NCBI GenBank assembly: GCA_031282525.1
Contig: JAITDN010000003.1
Span: 124,001-188,000 of the forward strand
Length of the DNA: 64,000 nucleotides
Direction of reading: 5' to 3'
From: Candidatus Endomicrobiellum basalitermitum
Lineage (GTDB): Bacteria > Elusimicrobiota > Endomicrobiia > Endomicrobiales > Endomicrobiaceae
In this document: positions 1 to 8,818 of the stretch, in pieces
Position numbering within the stretch: the first letter of the stretch is position 1
Layout: every line of letters begins with the position of its first letter
Program-made: the position numbers and the translations under genes
Notes under the pieces: generated by a model
What the model was told of the DNA's origin: nothing
Database searches by the model: none
The model's input: the letters and a program-made list of their open reading frames with translations, nothing else

Positions 1-182
1 ATTGACCACCTGCCAGTTACTAGTGCATACCAAATCCAGAGCGTTGCCGACGCTGTACACAGGACAAATGTAAACATTGAGACATCTTGCGCTTTCTTCG
101 TTACCAACGTTTTTGCTAATTGTGGGGCAAAAGATACCGTCTTTAAAATCCCTGCACTCAGTCCAATAAATTCCATGTTCAT
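1..182 (-). CDS. SemiSWEET-type sugar transporter, partial
   Basis: The first 60 codons of a small membrane protein run off the left edge. The translated start reads MNMEFIGLSAGILKTVSFAP, followed by the PQ-loop signature SFAPQLAKTLVTKKAQDVS and a second hydrophobic stretch ending in LWIWYALVTG. This is the pattern of bacterial SemiSWEET (MtN3/PQ-loop) proteins of roughly 85-100 residues, which dimerise to move sugars across the inner membrane. The start at 182 is set by a strong GGAGG ribosome-binding site nine bases upstream; an in-frame ATG at 176 is possible. GC content is visibly higher than in the neighbouring sequence, which may indicate acquisition or strong constraint. The substrate cannot be told from this fragment. 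Confidence 0.8.
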   Translation of the reverse strand, partial: MNMEFIGLSAGILKTVSFAPQLAKTLVTKKAQDVSMFTFVLCTASATLWIWYALVTGRWS

Positions 183-679
183 TTTCTTTTTCCTCCACTA
201 TATATATAGACACTTATCCAAAAAGATTCCCAGATCATTTTCTTTAAAATATTAAAATAATTTATAAATTTAAAAAATCTTTTAATTATTATATCTTCGC
301 TACAATCTAGTTTATATCTGTTTTTTAAATTTCTCTTTTTTATATTGTAACAAAAAAAGGTAAAAGAGTATAGGAGTTAAAAGTAACTCACAGTGTAATC
401 AACAACATATAGAAAAAGGAAAATATTAAAAAATCTAACAAAAATACTTAAGCTAACCGCTTTATTTTAGTGCTTTATTCTTTCAAATCTATCATTGTCA
501 TAACCATCATTTTTTAGCGAAGTAATATCAATTTATTTACTATCATATTTTTAAGATAATATACTTAATAAATGCATCACACTTGCTAAGAAACGTTTTT
601 ATTTTGACATTTGCAATACCACAAATTTACTATAATCTATGAAATAAATAAATTTTTGCTATAGTTGCTATTTAATAAC
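183..679. other. AT-rich intergenic region
   Basis: About 500 bases lie between the divergent SemiSWEET and lptF genes. Apart from a candidate lptF promoter near the right end I see no reading frame, RNA gene or repeat with support. The sequence is very AT-rich with many short stop-interrupted frames. Confidence 0.6.
604..636 (+). promoter_or_regulatory. Candidate promoter of lptF-lptG
   Basis: A perfect TTGACA (604-609) and a perfect TATAAT (631-636) stand 21 bases apart, about 44 bases before the lptF start. The spacer is longer than the usual 16-18, so the -10 box is more convincing than the pair. Confidence 0.4.
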
Positions 680-1777
680 ATGCTAAAAAAACTACATTTA
701 TATATTATTAAAGAATTTTTAGGCTATTTCTTTTTTGGCCTCGCTGTTTTCTCCATTTTTTTTCTTTTAAACAATTTGTTTGATTTTATAAATCTTTTTT
801 TTTCAAGAGGAGTTCCTCCTTTTTTAATTCTTAAATTATTTATCCTTACTGTTCCAAAGATTTTAATGTCAACAATACCAATGGCTGTACTTCTAGGTAT
901 ACTAACATCTTATGGAAGATTAGCGGAAGATAATGAAGTAACAGCGATGAAATCTTCTGGAATAAACTATAAAACATTGACAATACCAATAATAGTCTTA
1001 GTTTGTACAATATTTATTTTTCTTTTACTCTGTAATCATTTTATAACACCATCAGCAACTTCAAACTTTAGAAATCTTTATAAAGAAATTATTATAAAGA
1101 GACCTCTTTCAAGACTGACAGAAAAAACAATAAACGAAATAGGAGAGTACAGTTTATATGCAAATAAAGTAAATCATAAAGATAATACTCTTTCAGGAAT
1201 TAGCATATATAAATTTGGAAACGAATATGCTTCAACAAAAACTTATCGCATATACGCGTCATCAGCCATAATCAAACCTTATCCAAACGCCATTAAAATC
1301 ACTCTCTACAATGGATACTTACTACATGCACACCCTTCAGATATGAACAATATGATGCACATTACTTTTAAGTCCTACTGTTTTTTTATAAAATTAAACA
1401 ATGAAATTAAAGACGATAATTTGCTTATACTTGGCATGTCTTCTCCAAAAATCATTAAAACCATAAAAATCTGTAAAGAATCATGTATCCCATATAAAAA
1501 GTATGAAATTGAATTATGGATAAGATGGGTTTTCGCATTTGCCTCAATTGCATTTAGTTTTGTCGCATTACCCATAGGAATAATGGCGGGAAAGGGCGGG
1601 AAAGGTATAGGTTTCGGAATTAGTTTAGGTATCATCCTGATTTACTATCTGTTAACTATACTTGCAATAGACTTAAGTGAAGAAAAATATATGCCAACAA
1701 GTCTAGTAATGTGGTTTCCAAATATTATTATTACAATACTTGGAATTTATCTGCTTATAAAAATGAGAAAAAGATAA
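680..1777 (+). CDS. lptF: LPS export system permease LptF
   Basis: A YjgP/YjgQ-family permease of about 365 residues. There are three N-terminal membrane helices (roughly residues 10-35, 50-75 and 95-115), a periplasmic jellyroll-like middle section, and three C-terminal helices. LptF with LptG and the ATPase LptB extracts lipopolysaccharide from the inner membrane toward the LptA bridge. Residues such as EDNEVTAMKSSGI after the second helix match the cytoplasmic coupling region of the family. The frame opens with a TTG at 665, but ATG 680 is the more likely start; neither has a strong ribosome-binding site. The next gene is a paralogue separated by two bases, so the two form an operon. Assignment of F versus G rests on order and is less certain than the family. 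Confidence 0.88.
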   Translation: MLKKLHLYIIKEFLGYFFFGLAVFSIFFLLNNLFDFINLFFSRGVPPFLILKLFILTVPKILMSTIPMAVLLGILTSYGRLAEDNEVTAMKSSGINYKTLTIPIIVLVCTIFIFLLLCNHFITPSATSNFRNLYKEIIIKRPLSRLTEKTINEIGEYSLYANKVNHKDNTLSGISIYKFGNEYASTKTYRIYASSAIIKPYPNAIKITLYNGYLLHAHPSDMNNMMHITFKSYCFFIKLNNEIKDDNLLILGMSSPKIIKTIKICKESCIPYKKYEIELWIRWVFAFASIAFSFVALPIGIMAGKGGKGIGFGISLGIILIYYLLTILAIDLSEEKYMPTSLVMWFPNIIITILGIYLLIKMRKR

Positions 1778-1779
1778 TA

Positions 1780-2844
1780 ATGAAAATTTTTTATAGATAT
1801 ATTGTCAAGAACTTTGCAAAAATTTTTATATTTATATCACTAGTGTTTATACTAATAGGGATAACATCTGAACTACTTAGACAAAAGGAATTTTATATGG
1901 AATATAAAACTCCTTTTTATTTGATATTACTGCATTTGATTTTAAATGTCCCACGCTGGTTCATGCAAGCTCTTCCTATAATTACCCTCATAGCTTTATT
2001 ATTTTCTTTAGGGGATTTATCAAAAAAAAATGAGATAACAGCAATAAAGGCTGCAGGAATAAATATTTGGAGAATTATATCATTATTCATCGTAACAGGT
2101 TTAATCATAGGAGCTATAGAACTTAGTGTAAGAGAATTTATAATTCCTAAAACACATAAATATTATAAGAAAATACAAAAAGAGAAAATACAAAAAGAAA
2201 TCGAATTTTCTAATTTAATACTTTTTATGCCTAATAATACAAGACTTACAGTTGAATATCTAAATACTGATGAGAAAATAATTAGAGATATCGTGATAGA
2301 AAAATATAACAATGAGTCTGGTATAGAATATCTCATTTTATCAAAAGAGGCTACATGGGAAAATAACGTATGGTTATTGAAAAATGGTGTTATAAGAAAA
2401 TTAAATAGTGATACTTGGCATGAAATTTATTTTAAAAATCATAAATTAGACATAAATATAAAACCAACAGATATGGTAATACAAACAATTTCCAATAATT
2501 CTATGAACACTTTTGCATTCAAAAAATATATAAACCATCTTAGAGTTTCTGGGAAGGCAACAGTTAAAGAAAAGATAGCTTTAAATATGAGATATGCGGA
2601 TGCTTTTTCTCACATTGTAGTTATGATGATTGGCATTCCTTTTGCAATAGGTCCAGGAAGAAGATTAAATAAAGTATTAAGTTTTACACTTGCTCTAATC
2701 GCTATATTTATTTACTGGGGCACACAAGCAACAGTAGTATCACTTGGTGAGAATTTTATATTACAACCATTCACAGTTGCTTGGTTACCAATCTTTATAT
2801 TCACTATAATAGGTGTCTATATTCTTATCAAAACAAGAAAATAA
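1780..2844 (+). CDS. lptG: LPS export system permease LptG
   Basis: The second YjgP/YjgQ permease, about 354 residues from the ATG at 1780. That start follows the lptF stop by two bases and is preceded by a purine-rich GAGAAAAAG. It has the same topology as its neighbour: three helices, a periplasmic domain and three helices. The coupling-region motif is KKNEITAIKAAGI, parallel to EDNEVTAMKSSGI in LptF. It should form the heterodimeric membrane core of the LPS extractor with LptF. The frame stays open upstream into lptF, but that extension overlaps coding sequence and lacks a ribosome-binding site. lptB, lptA and lptC are not in the window. Confidence 0.88.
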   Translation: MKIFYRYIVKNFAKIFIFISLVFILIGITSELLRQKEFYMEYKTPFYLILLHLILNVPRWFMQALPIITLIALLFSLGDLSKKNEITAIKAAGINIWRIISLFIVTGLIIGAIELSVREFIIPKTHKYYKKIQKEKIQKEIEFSNLILFMPNNTRLTVEYLNTDEKIIRDIVIEKYNNESGIEYLILSKEATWENNVWLLKNGVIRKLNSDTWHEIYFKNHKLDINIKPTDMVIQTISNNSMNTFAFKKYINHLRVSGKATVKEKIALNMRYADAFSHIVVMMIGIPFAIGPGRRLNKVLSFTLALIAIFIYWGTQATVVSLGENFILQPFTVAWLPIFIFTIIGVYILIKTRK

Positions 2845-2895
2845 TAAAGACTTTCATAATAAAATTTACATTATTTTAAACCTTTAAATAATTTT

Positions 2896-2923
2896 TTGAT
2901 AGAATTAGCTGACCTATTAATAT
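2896..2923 (+). promoter_or_regulatory. Candidate promoter of nickel/lar operon
   Basis: TTGATA (2896-2901) and TAATAT (2918-2923) are separated by 16 bases and lie about 32 bases before the first gene of the operon. I see no recognisable NikR operator or NiCo riboswitch in the short leader. Confidence 0.35.
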
Positions 2924-2954
2924 GAAATGATATTTTATATATCTGGAGACAAGT

Positions 2955-3623
2955 ATGCATATTCCTGACGGACTCTTAAATAACAACCTAGCAGCAGGAT
3001 TACTTGCTGGAATATCAATTATTTTTAGTTATTGTTTAAGGAGGGTTTACAAAATTACAACTACAATCCCACTTACAATTTCAGAAAACAATAAAAATAT
3101 AGGAGTCTGCACATTTGGATTTTTTAATACCACAAATGAATATATCCAAAAATTAACAATTATTGCAATGTGGGTATTTTCTTCTCAAATGTTTAACATT
3201 CCTGTACAATCAAAAATTTCAGCACATTTAATAGGCGGAGTGTTTACAGCAGTTATCGTAGGACCGTTTGCAGGATTTTTAGTAATATCTTCAGTTCTTA
3301 TTATTCAATCTATATTTTTTTCAGATGGTGGAGTATTAGCGCTAGGTGCAAATATTTTTAATATGGCTTTTATTGGTTCTTTCATTTCATATTATATTTA
3401 CAAAGCAATAGTAAATAAAAATTACTATCTTGCCATATTTGTAGCTTCTTTATTCTCAGTCTTAAGTGCTGCTTTTTTTTGTTTACTTGAACTTAGTATT
3501 TCTGGAGTCGTGTATTTTTCAATATCATTTAAAAATATGATGTATTTACATCTACTTGTTGCATTATTAGAAACTATTATCACCCTAACATTGTTGTGGT
3601 TATTAAAATTTTCTTATGAATAA
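2955..3623 (+). CDS. CbiM/NikM-type nickel (cobalt) ECF transporter membrane protein
   Basis: A 222-residue membrane protein that begins MHIPDGLL, the hallmark of CbiM/NikM substrate-binding components. The N-terminal amine and His2 coordinate the metal in this family. Several hydrophobic helices follow, including the family-like segment IIAMWVFSSQMFNIPV near residue 70. A GGAGA ribosome-binding site precedes the ATG. It is the first gene of a tight five-gene cluster with larB, larC and larE, so the likely substrate is Ni2+ for the pincer cofactor rather than cobalt for B12. The partner T component (CbiQ/NikQ/LarQ) and ATPase (CbiO/NikO/LarO) are not encoded nearby. They must lie elsewhere, or the transporter is incomplete. 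It corresponds to LarM of the Lactobacillus lar system. Confidence 0.85.
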   Translation: MHIPDGLLNNNLAAGLLAGISIIFSYCLRRVYKITTTIPLTISENNKNIGVCTFGFFNTTNEYIQKLTIIAMWVFSSQMFNIPVQSKISAHLIGGVFTAVIVGPFAGFLVISSVLIIQSIFFSDGGVLALGANIFNMAFIGSFISYYIYKAIVNKNYYLAIFVASLFSVLSAAFFCLLELSISGVVYFSISFKNMMYLHLLVALLETIITLTLLWLLKFSYE

Positions 3624-3912
3624 ATTTATCAGCAAAAATGGAATGGAAATGAATAAGAAAGCTATTGTTGTATTATTCCCTATATTTATTGTATTTTTTG
3701 CAAGCTTATTTTCTTCAAAACATCCTGACACTCTAGAAACATTTGCAGTAAATCAAGGTTTTGAAAAACAAGCTAAAGAAATAGTTTTGATATTTAATGA
3801 CTATAACTTACCTTTTATCAATAATCAATTTCTATCTTCATTTTGTGCTGGTATAATTGGGTTAGTTTTGCTGTATATCTTATATAAAACAATTAAATTT
3901 TTTGAAAAATAA
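3616..3912 (+). CDS. PDGLE-domain nickel transporter accessory protein (NikN/CbiN-like)
   Basis: A 98-residue protein with an N-terminal membrane helix (about residues 17-33), a central HPDTLETFAVNQGFEKQA segment resembling the PDGLE domain of CbiN/NikN proteins, and a C-terminal helix. In such transporters this small subunit works with the M protein in metal loading. It overlaps the end of the cbiM-like gene and its stop codon abuts the larB start. The start is uncertain: the ATG at 3649 has a GGAATGGAA stretch just before it and would give about 87 residues beginning at MNKKAIVV. Confidence 0.75.
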   Translation: MNKFISKNGMEMNKKAIVVLFPIFIVFFASLFSSKHPDTLETFAVNQGFEKQAKEIVLIFNDYNLPFINNQFLSSFCAGIIGLVLLYILYKTIKFFEK

Positions 3913-4692
3913 ATGAACAGTATAAATAAAATAAATGAAAAAGAACAGATATTAAAGTTATTAAAACAAGTGAAGGACGGATCAATATCGCCAGATGAAG
4001 CTTTACTGAATTTGCAGACTATGCCATTTAAAAACTTAGGACATACTAATATTGATTATCATAGAGGATTACGTCAAGGTTATGGAGAAGTAATTTATGG
4101 ACAAAATAAAACATCCGAACAAATTAAAGATATTATTTTAAACATGTTAGATAAAGGTTTAAATAATATTATAATTACGCGTATTCTTCAATCAACAGTT
4201 GATTTTTTAATTAAACAAAAAATAGATTTAGAATATTATTCTATTGCTAAACTTGCTATTGTAAAACGTAATAATGCAATGAATTTAAAAGGCTCAGTTG
4301 TAATCGCATCAGGAGGTACAAGTGATATACCTGTATGTGAGGAAGCAGCTATTACAAGCGAAGTTTTGGGAAGCTACGTTACTCGCATATATGATGTTGG
4401 TGTCGCAGGGTTACATCGCCTTTTGTCACAATATAACATTTTTCTAAAAGCTCGTGTCGTTATAGCAGTTGCAGGCATGGAAGGGACTCTTCCTAGTGTG
4501 ATTGGTGGACTTATAAGTTGCCCCGTTATTGCAGTACCAACAAGTGTGGGATACGGAGCTAATTTTAATGGTCTTTGTGCATTACTTGCTATGCTTAATT
4601 CGTGTGCAAATGGTGTTTCAGTTGTTAACATTGATAACGGTTTTGGTGCAGGTTATATTGCAAACCGTATCAATATGATGGAGAGTATTTAA
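3913..4692 (+). CDS. larB: LarB, pyridinium-3,5-biscarboxylic acid mononucleotide synthase
   Basis: A 259-residue homologue of LarB, which carboxylates and hydrolyses nicotinic acid adenine dinucleotide in the first step of nickel-pincer nucleotide synthesis. The C-terminal half resembles PurE (AIR carboxylase), with [17 protein letters not shown] (about residues 129-145), [15 protein letters not shown] and GYGANFNG. The cysteine in MLNSCANGV (Cys231) sits where the family has the cysteine that forms a covalent adduct with substrate; the alignment is by eye. The ATG directly follows the preceding stop, and the stop overlaps the larC start by one base, so translation is probably coupled. Confidence 0.93.
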   Translation: MNSINKINEKEQILKLLKQVKDGSISPDEALLNLQTMPFKNLGHTNIDYHRGLRQGYGEVIYGQNKTSEQIKDIILNMLDKGLNNIIITRILQSTVDFLIKQKIDLEYYSIAKLAIVKRNNAMNLKGSVVIASGGTSDIPVCEEAAITSEVLGSYVTRIYDVGVAGLHRLLSQYNIFLKARVVIAVAGMEGTLPSVIGGLISCPVIAVPTSVGYGANFNGLCALLAMLNSCANGVSVVNIDNGFGAGYIANRINMMESI

Positions 4693-5960
4693 TGAAAACA
4701 CTCTATTTAGAATGTTCTATGGGTGCGGCTGGAGATATGCTAATGGGAGCTTTACTAGAATTGATTGAAAATAAAACAGATTTCTTAAAGCAAATAAACT
4801 CACTTGGATTTTCTAACTTTAGAGTAAATATAAAATGTGTTAAAAAATGCGGTATCGTAGGTACACGCATACTGATAAGTATTAATGACAAACAACCAGA
4901 CATTATTTCACAAAATACTCACATTAACACACAACAACACAAAGAGAACTGCCACAATCAAAATAAAAATGATCACATAAATATTAAAAAAATTGAAAAT
5001 GTGATAAGACAATTGAAAATTAGTCAGAAAGTTAAAAGTAATTCCCTTGCTATATATCAGTTGATTGCTGAAGCTGAAGCTAGAGTGCATAAATGTCCAG
5101 TTAAGTACATACATTTCCATGAAATAGGCAACATTGACGCTTTAATAGACATCATAGGTGTATGCATACTAATAGAATACCTTGGACCTGAAGAAATAAC
5201 AGTATCCCCAATTAATGTTGGTAGTGGATTTATAAATTGTCAACATGGTATATTGCCAGTACCGGCTCCTGCTACGGCTTATATTTTACAAGATATTCCA
5301 ATTTATAATGATAATAATGTGCGTGATGAACTATGTACACCTACCGGAGCTGCCATTATTAAGTATTTCGCAACAAATTTTAAACAAATGCCAAAAATGC
5401 GTGTAAAAAAAATAGGTTATGGAATGGGAGCAAAAGATTTTGAACAAGCAAATTGTGTGCGAGCATTTTTGGGAGAAATTGAAACTAAAACTAAAGAAAC
5501 AAATGATATTATAGTTAAATTAGAATGCAACCTAGACGATATGACAGGGGAAGCTATAGGTTTTACTGTAGATTTACTATTTGAAAAAGGTGCACTTGAC
5601 GTTTTTATCACGCCTATTCAAGCAAAAAAAAGCCGTCCTGCAGTTTTATTAACTTGTATATGTAATGAATACAAATCCAATTTTTTTATAAAATTAATGT
5701 TACGTCATACAACTACTTTTGGTGTACGAAAAAATATTTGCGATAGATATGTGTTAAAACGCAAAACCTCAATACAAAAAACACCATATGGTAATATAAG
5801 AGTAAAAACAGGAGAAGGGTATAGTGTAAAAAAAGTTAAGCCTGAGTATGAGGACATCGTAAAAGTTGCACGCTTAAATAATGTATCTTTTAATGATGTC
5901 AACAATGCTACTGTAGACCTGACAAAGAAAAAATATGAACAAAATAAAACAAAAATATGA
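4692..5960 (+). CDS. larC: LarC, nickel insertion protein for pincer cofactor
   Basis: A 422-residue homologue of LarC, the CTP-dependent cyclometallase that inserts nickel into the dithio-carboxylated pincer nucleotide. The N-terminus has the family motif [20 protein letters not shown], followed by a His/Asn-rich linker (about residues 80-100) that may hold nickel. Then come the [16 protein letters not shown] motif, PVPAPAT and GYGMGAKDF. It is a single uninterrupted frame, unlike Lactobacillus plantarum larC, which needs a programmed frameshift to join two frames. Its last 26 bases overlap larE. No larA is present near it. Confidence 0.92.
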   Translation: MKTLYLECSMGAAGDMLMGALLELIENKTDFLKQINSLGFSNFRVNIKCVKKCGIVGTRILISINDKQPDIISQNTHINTQQHKENCHNQNKNDHINIKKIENVIRQLKISQKVKSNSLAIYQLIAEAEARVHKCPVKYIHFHEIGNIDALIDIIGVCILIEYLGPEEITVSPINVGSGFINCQHGILPVPAPATAYILQDIPIYNDNNVRDELCTPTGAAIIKYFATNFKQMPKMRVKKIGYGMGAKDFEQANCVRAFLGEIETKTKETNDIIVKLECNLDDMTGEAIGFTVDLLFEKGALDVFITPIQAKKSRPAVLLTCICNEYKSNFFIKLMLRHTTTFGVRKNICDRYVLKRKTSIQKTPYGNIRVKTGEGYSVKKVKPEYEDIVKVARLNNVSFNDVNNATVDLTKKKYEQNKTKI

Positions 5961-6768
5961 AATACTTAAACAATATATATATGAATTGGGTAATGTAATT
6001 GTTGCATTTTCAGGGGGTGTAGACTCAACTTTTTTATTAAAAACGATTAAAGATGTTTTAGGTGATAAAGTTATTGCTATAACGGCAAGATCATATTCTT
6101 TTCCAAAACGAGAACTAAATGAAGCAATAACATTTTGTAAAAAACAAGGTATTCAACATATCATCTGCGATTCAGAAGAACTGAATATCAAAGGATTTTC
6201 TGATAATACTACTAATCGTTGTTATCTCTGCAAAAAAGAGTTATTTTCAAAAATTTGGAATATAGCTAAAGAAAAAAATATAAAATATGTGGTTGAGGCC
6301 TCAAATATAGACGATAATAATGATTATCGTCCTGGTTTGAAAGCAGTCCATGAATATAGTGTGAAAAGTCCGTTGTGTTACGCAAGACTTACAAAAAACG
6401 AAATTCGTATACTTTCAAAAAAGCTCGAACTCTTAACATGGAACAAACAATCTTTTGCTTGCCTGTCTTCACGTTTCCCTTATGGTGAACATATTACTTT
6501 AGAACGTCTATCGATGATAGAACATGCAGAACAATTACTTTTAGACATAGGCCTTAGACAAGTCAGAGTACGTTACCACGGAAATCTTGCACGAATTGAA
6601 ACTGATGAATACGGATTTAATATTATCATGAAACGCAACCAACGCGAAAAAGTATATAAACAATTTAAAAAAATAGGATTCATTTATACTGCAATAGACA
6701 TCTTAGGATATCGTACTGGAAGCATGAACGAAATATTAACAAAACCTACTAATAACAAAAACCATTAA
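5935..6768 (+). CDS. larE: LarE, ATP-dependent sulfur transferase for pincer cofactor
   Basis: A 277-residue PP-loop enzyme with the SGGVDS ATP pyrophosphatase motif at residues 26-31. LarE adenylates the carboxylates of the pincer precursor and replaces them with thiocarboxylates. Three cysteines stand out: Cys96 and Cys99 in [11 protein letters not shown], and Cys176 in [11 protein letters not shown]. Lactobacillus LarE sacrifices its single equivalent cysteine, whereas homologues with all three are reported to carry a [4Fe-4S] cluster and turn over. This protein therefore looks like the cluster type. It is the last gene of the operon and converges on xerD with a 73-base gap that shows no clear terminator. 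Confidence 0.92.
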   Translation: MNKIKQKYEILKQYIYELGNVIVAFSGGVDSTFLLKTIKDVLGDKVIAITARSYSFPKRELNEAITFCKKQGIQHIICDSEELNIKGFSDNTTNRCYLCKKELFSKIWNIAKEKNIKYVVEASNIDDNNDYRPGLKAVHEYSVKSPLCYARLTKNEIRILSKKLELLTWNKQSFACLSSRFPYGEHITLERLSMIEHAEQLLLDIGLRQVRVRYHGNLARIETDEYGFNIIMKRNQREKVYKQFKKIGFIYTAIDILGYRTGSMNEILTKPTNNKNH

Positions 6769-6841
6769 AATCCTTATTCTAAGTTATAGAACAAATAAAA
6801 TAATTTATATATGGTTTGGCTATAAAAATCTTAATTTATTA

Positions 6842-7726
6842 TCACCATCTCGGATGGAATTTTTTGTATTGTTCCACTATTTTCCTTCTTTCAAGATGTG
6901 TATAGATTTGTGTTGTCATAATTGAAACATGCCCTAACATTTCTTGAACAAAACGAATCTCTGCCCCCCCAGCAAGCAAGTGACTCGCAAATGAGTGTCT
7001 TAAAGTATGCGGTGTAATATTTTTAGTAATTCCTATATTTTTAACAATATTTTTAAGCTGTCTCCAAAATTCTACTCTTGAAAGTTTTTTACCTAATCTA
7101 GAAATAAATATATTGTCTTCTATAGTTAAAACAGGCTTTCGTTTCATTAAATAAGTATCAATAAACTCTTTAGCTTTTTGTCCAAAAGGAATAAGCCTTT
7201 CCTTAGAACCTTTACCTAAAACTCTTAAAAAACAATTTTCTAGATCCACATCAGAAAATTTCAGATTTATAAGTTCTGAAACCCTCAATCCAGTAGCATA
7301 CATAAGTTCAAGCATTGCCCTATTTCTTATATGTATTTCACCATTAACATTTACAGAATTTAAGAGAAAAGTAACTTCATCAAAAGTAAGTATACATGGT
7401 AAATTCTCAGATACTTTTGGAGATCTCAAATATAATGTAGGATCACTTTTTACTAAATTTTCTAAGTTTAAAAATCTATAAAATTGCTTCAACGACTCAA
7501 CAAGTCTGCAAATTGATCTTGGATTTAAACCTTTAATTTTCAACTTCCATAAAAAATCAGTTATATCGTGATGTTCAAAATCCTCAAGAAACATTTGCTC
7601 TTTTCTAGCAAACTTAATAAGTTTTAAAACGTCAGTCTTATAAGCCAAAACTGTATTTTTTGATAGTCCTTTTTCAACGATTATATAAGAAATAAAATTA
7701 TTAAGTGCTTTTTTATAATCTAACAT
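6842..7726 (-). CDS. xerD: Tyrosine recombinase XerD
   Basis: A 294-residue site-specific recombinase of the XerC/XerD family, which resolves chromosome dimers at dif with FtsK. It has an N-terminal SAM-like core-binding domain (about residues 1-90). The C-terminal catalytic domain shows the full set: Arg in ATGLRVSELINL, Lys in GKGSKER, HTLRHSFASHLL, LGHVSIMTTQIYTH with the nucleophilic Tyr. It is the last gene of the ftsK-lolA-pgsA-pgpA-MBL-xerD run. A second, different Xer protein lies at the right end after topA, so the pair suggests this one is XerD and that one XerC. The assignment within the pair is by context. Confidence 0.88.
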   Translation of the reverse strand: MLDYKKALNNFISYIIVEKGLSKNTVLAYKTDVLKLIKFARKEQMFLEDFEHHDITDFLWKLKIKGLNPRSICRLVESLKQFYRFLNLENLVKSDPTLYLRSPKVSENLPCILTFDEVTFLLNSVNVNGEIHIRNRAMLELMYATGLRVSELINLKFSDVDLENCFLRVLGKGSKERLIPFGQKAKEFIDTYLMKRKPVLTIEDNIFISRLGKKLSRVEFWRQLKNIVKNIGITKNITPHTLRHSFASHLLAGGAEIRFVQEMLGHVSIMTTQIYTHLERRKIVEQYKKFHPRW

Positions 7727-7745
7727 TTTTTCAAACTTCCAACTC

Positions 7746-8354
7746 TTATTTTAAATATGGATTATGTCTTAATTCATTCGCTAATGTAGTTTTACTTCCA
7801 TGTCCAGGATAGATAACAAGAGATGGATTCAATCTTTTTATTTTAGAAAGAGAACCTAAAATTTCTCCGTAACTTCCACCAATCAAATCTGTTCTGCCTA
7901 TTGTACCTGCAAAAAGAGTATCTCCAGTAATTAAAAAATCCCTAAATAACAAGCAGATACTACCTTTTGTATGACCAGGTGTATGTATAACTTTAAAAGT
8001 TGTAAAAGTTAACTTCACTTCTTGACCATCCTCAAGAATTATTTCAGGCATTTTAACAGAACATGAAAAATTTAATAAATTAGAAGTATTGACAACTGTT
8101 TCTAATTCATATCTATGTATAGCTAAAGGAATCTTAAATTTTAAACGTATTTGATCATCAGATAATACATGATCATAATGACCATGCGTATTTATGATCA
8201 TTTCAGGTTTCAATTTATATTTTACTAACTCAAAAATAACTTTTTCCCCGTCTTCTCCTGGGTCTATGACTACTGCCTGTAAATTTTCAGAATTGTAAAC
8301 CACATAGCAGTTTTCAGCTAAAACACCAGATACAATCTTTTTTATTTTTATCAT
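7746..8354 (-). CDS. MBL-fold hydrolase (glyoxalase II-like)
   Basis: A 202-residue metallo-beta-lactamase fold protein with the complete metal-binding set: THGHYDH near residue 56, the GHTKGS loop, GDTLFAGTIGRTDL and YPGHG toward the C-terminus. It belongs to the small YcbL/hydroxyacylglutathione hydrolase-like group. The real substrate of such proteins is usually unknown, and true glyoxalase II is about 250 residues with an extra C-terminal domain that this one lacks. Its start overlaps the pgpA stop (ATGA), and xerD follows after 19 bases. Confidence 0.85.
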   Translation of the reverse strand: MIKIKKIVSGVLAENCYVVYNSENLQAVVIDPGEDGEKVIFELVKYKLKPEMIINTHGHYDHVLSDDQIRLKFKIPLAIHRYELETVVNTSNLLNFSCSVKMPEIILEDGQEVKLTFTTFKVIHTPGHTKGSICLLFRDFLITGDTLFAGTIGRTDLIGGSYGEILGSLSKIKRLNPSLVIYPGHGSKTTLANELRHNPYLK

Positions 8355-8818
8355 TTTATCACCATAATAACTTGCAATATAATGTTCACAAATATCCCCG
8401 CTGTAATATCATCTAAAGTAACTCCAAATCCACCTTTTAATTTTTGCAATTTTTTTATAAACAGAGGCTTTCTTATATCAAATATTCTAAATAATAAAAA
8501 ACCAAAAAATAAAATTATAAAAGTTTTTGGTAGGAATGCAATTGAAAACCATGATCCAGCAACTTCATCTATAACTATTCTCTGATCATCCTTTTTATTA
8601 TAAATAGCTTCGGCAATAGAAGAAAACAAAACTGAAATGACAAATACTACAACAAGCAGAAAAACTTGAAATATATATCTATTCGGGACAAATAACATCC
8701 AAAGCAAAAAAGCAATTAAACTGCCAAATGTTCCTGGAACATACTTCAAATAGCCTACACCAAAAAAAGAAGAAAAAAATATTATTATTTTATTCACTTT
8801 CTTATTCTTAGTTTTCAA
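8351..8818 (-). CDS. pgpA: Phosphatidylglycerophosphatase A
   Basis: A 155-residue membrane enzyme that removes phosphate from phosphatidylglycerophosphate to give phosphatidylglycerol. Family motifs visible are VPGTFGSL near residue 27, VIDEVAGSW in the middle, and FRIFDIRKP followed by GGFGVTLDDITAG toward the end, which carry the acidic metal-binding residues. About four membrane helices are apparent. It overlaps the end of pgsA, so the two consecutive steps of phosphatidylglycerol synthesis are translationally linked. Confidence 0.92.
   Translation of the reverse strand: MKTKNKKVNKIIIFFSSFFGVGYLKYVPGTFGSLIAFLLWMLFVPNRYIFQVFLLVVVFVISVLFSSIAEAIYNKKDDQRIVIDEVAGSWFSIAFLPKTFIILFFGFLLFRIFDIRKPLFIKKLQKLKGGFGVTLDDITAGIFVNIILQVIMVIK

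Noticed and set aside
4692-5960. Programmed frameshift in larC as in Lactobacillus
   Set aside because: The whole protein is in one continuous frame with both halves present.
6842-7726. Integrase of a mobile element
   Set aside because: The recombinase sits in a housekeeping run with ftsK and lolA, has normal Xer length and no flanking att-like repeats or phage genes.
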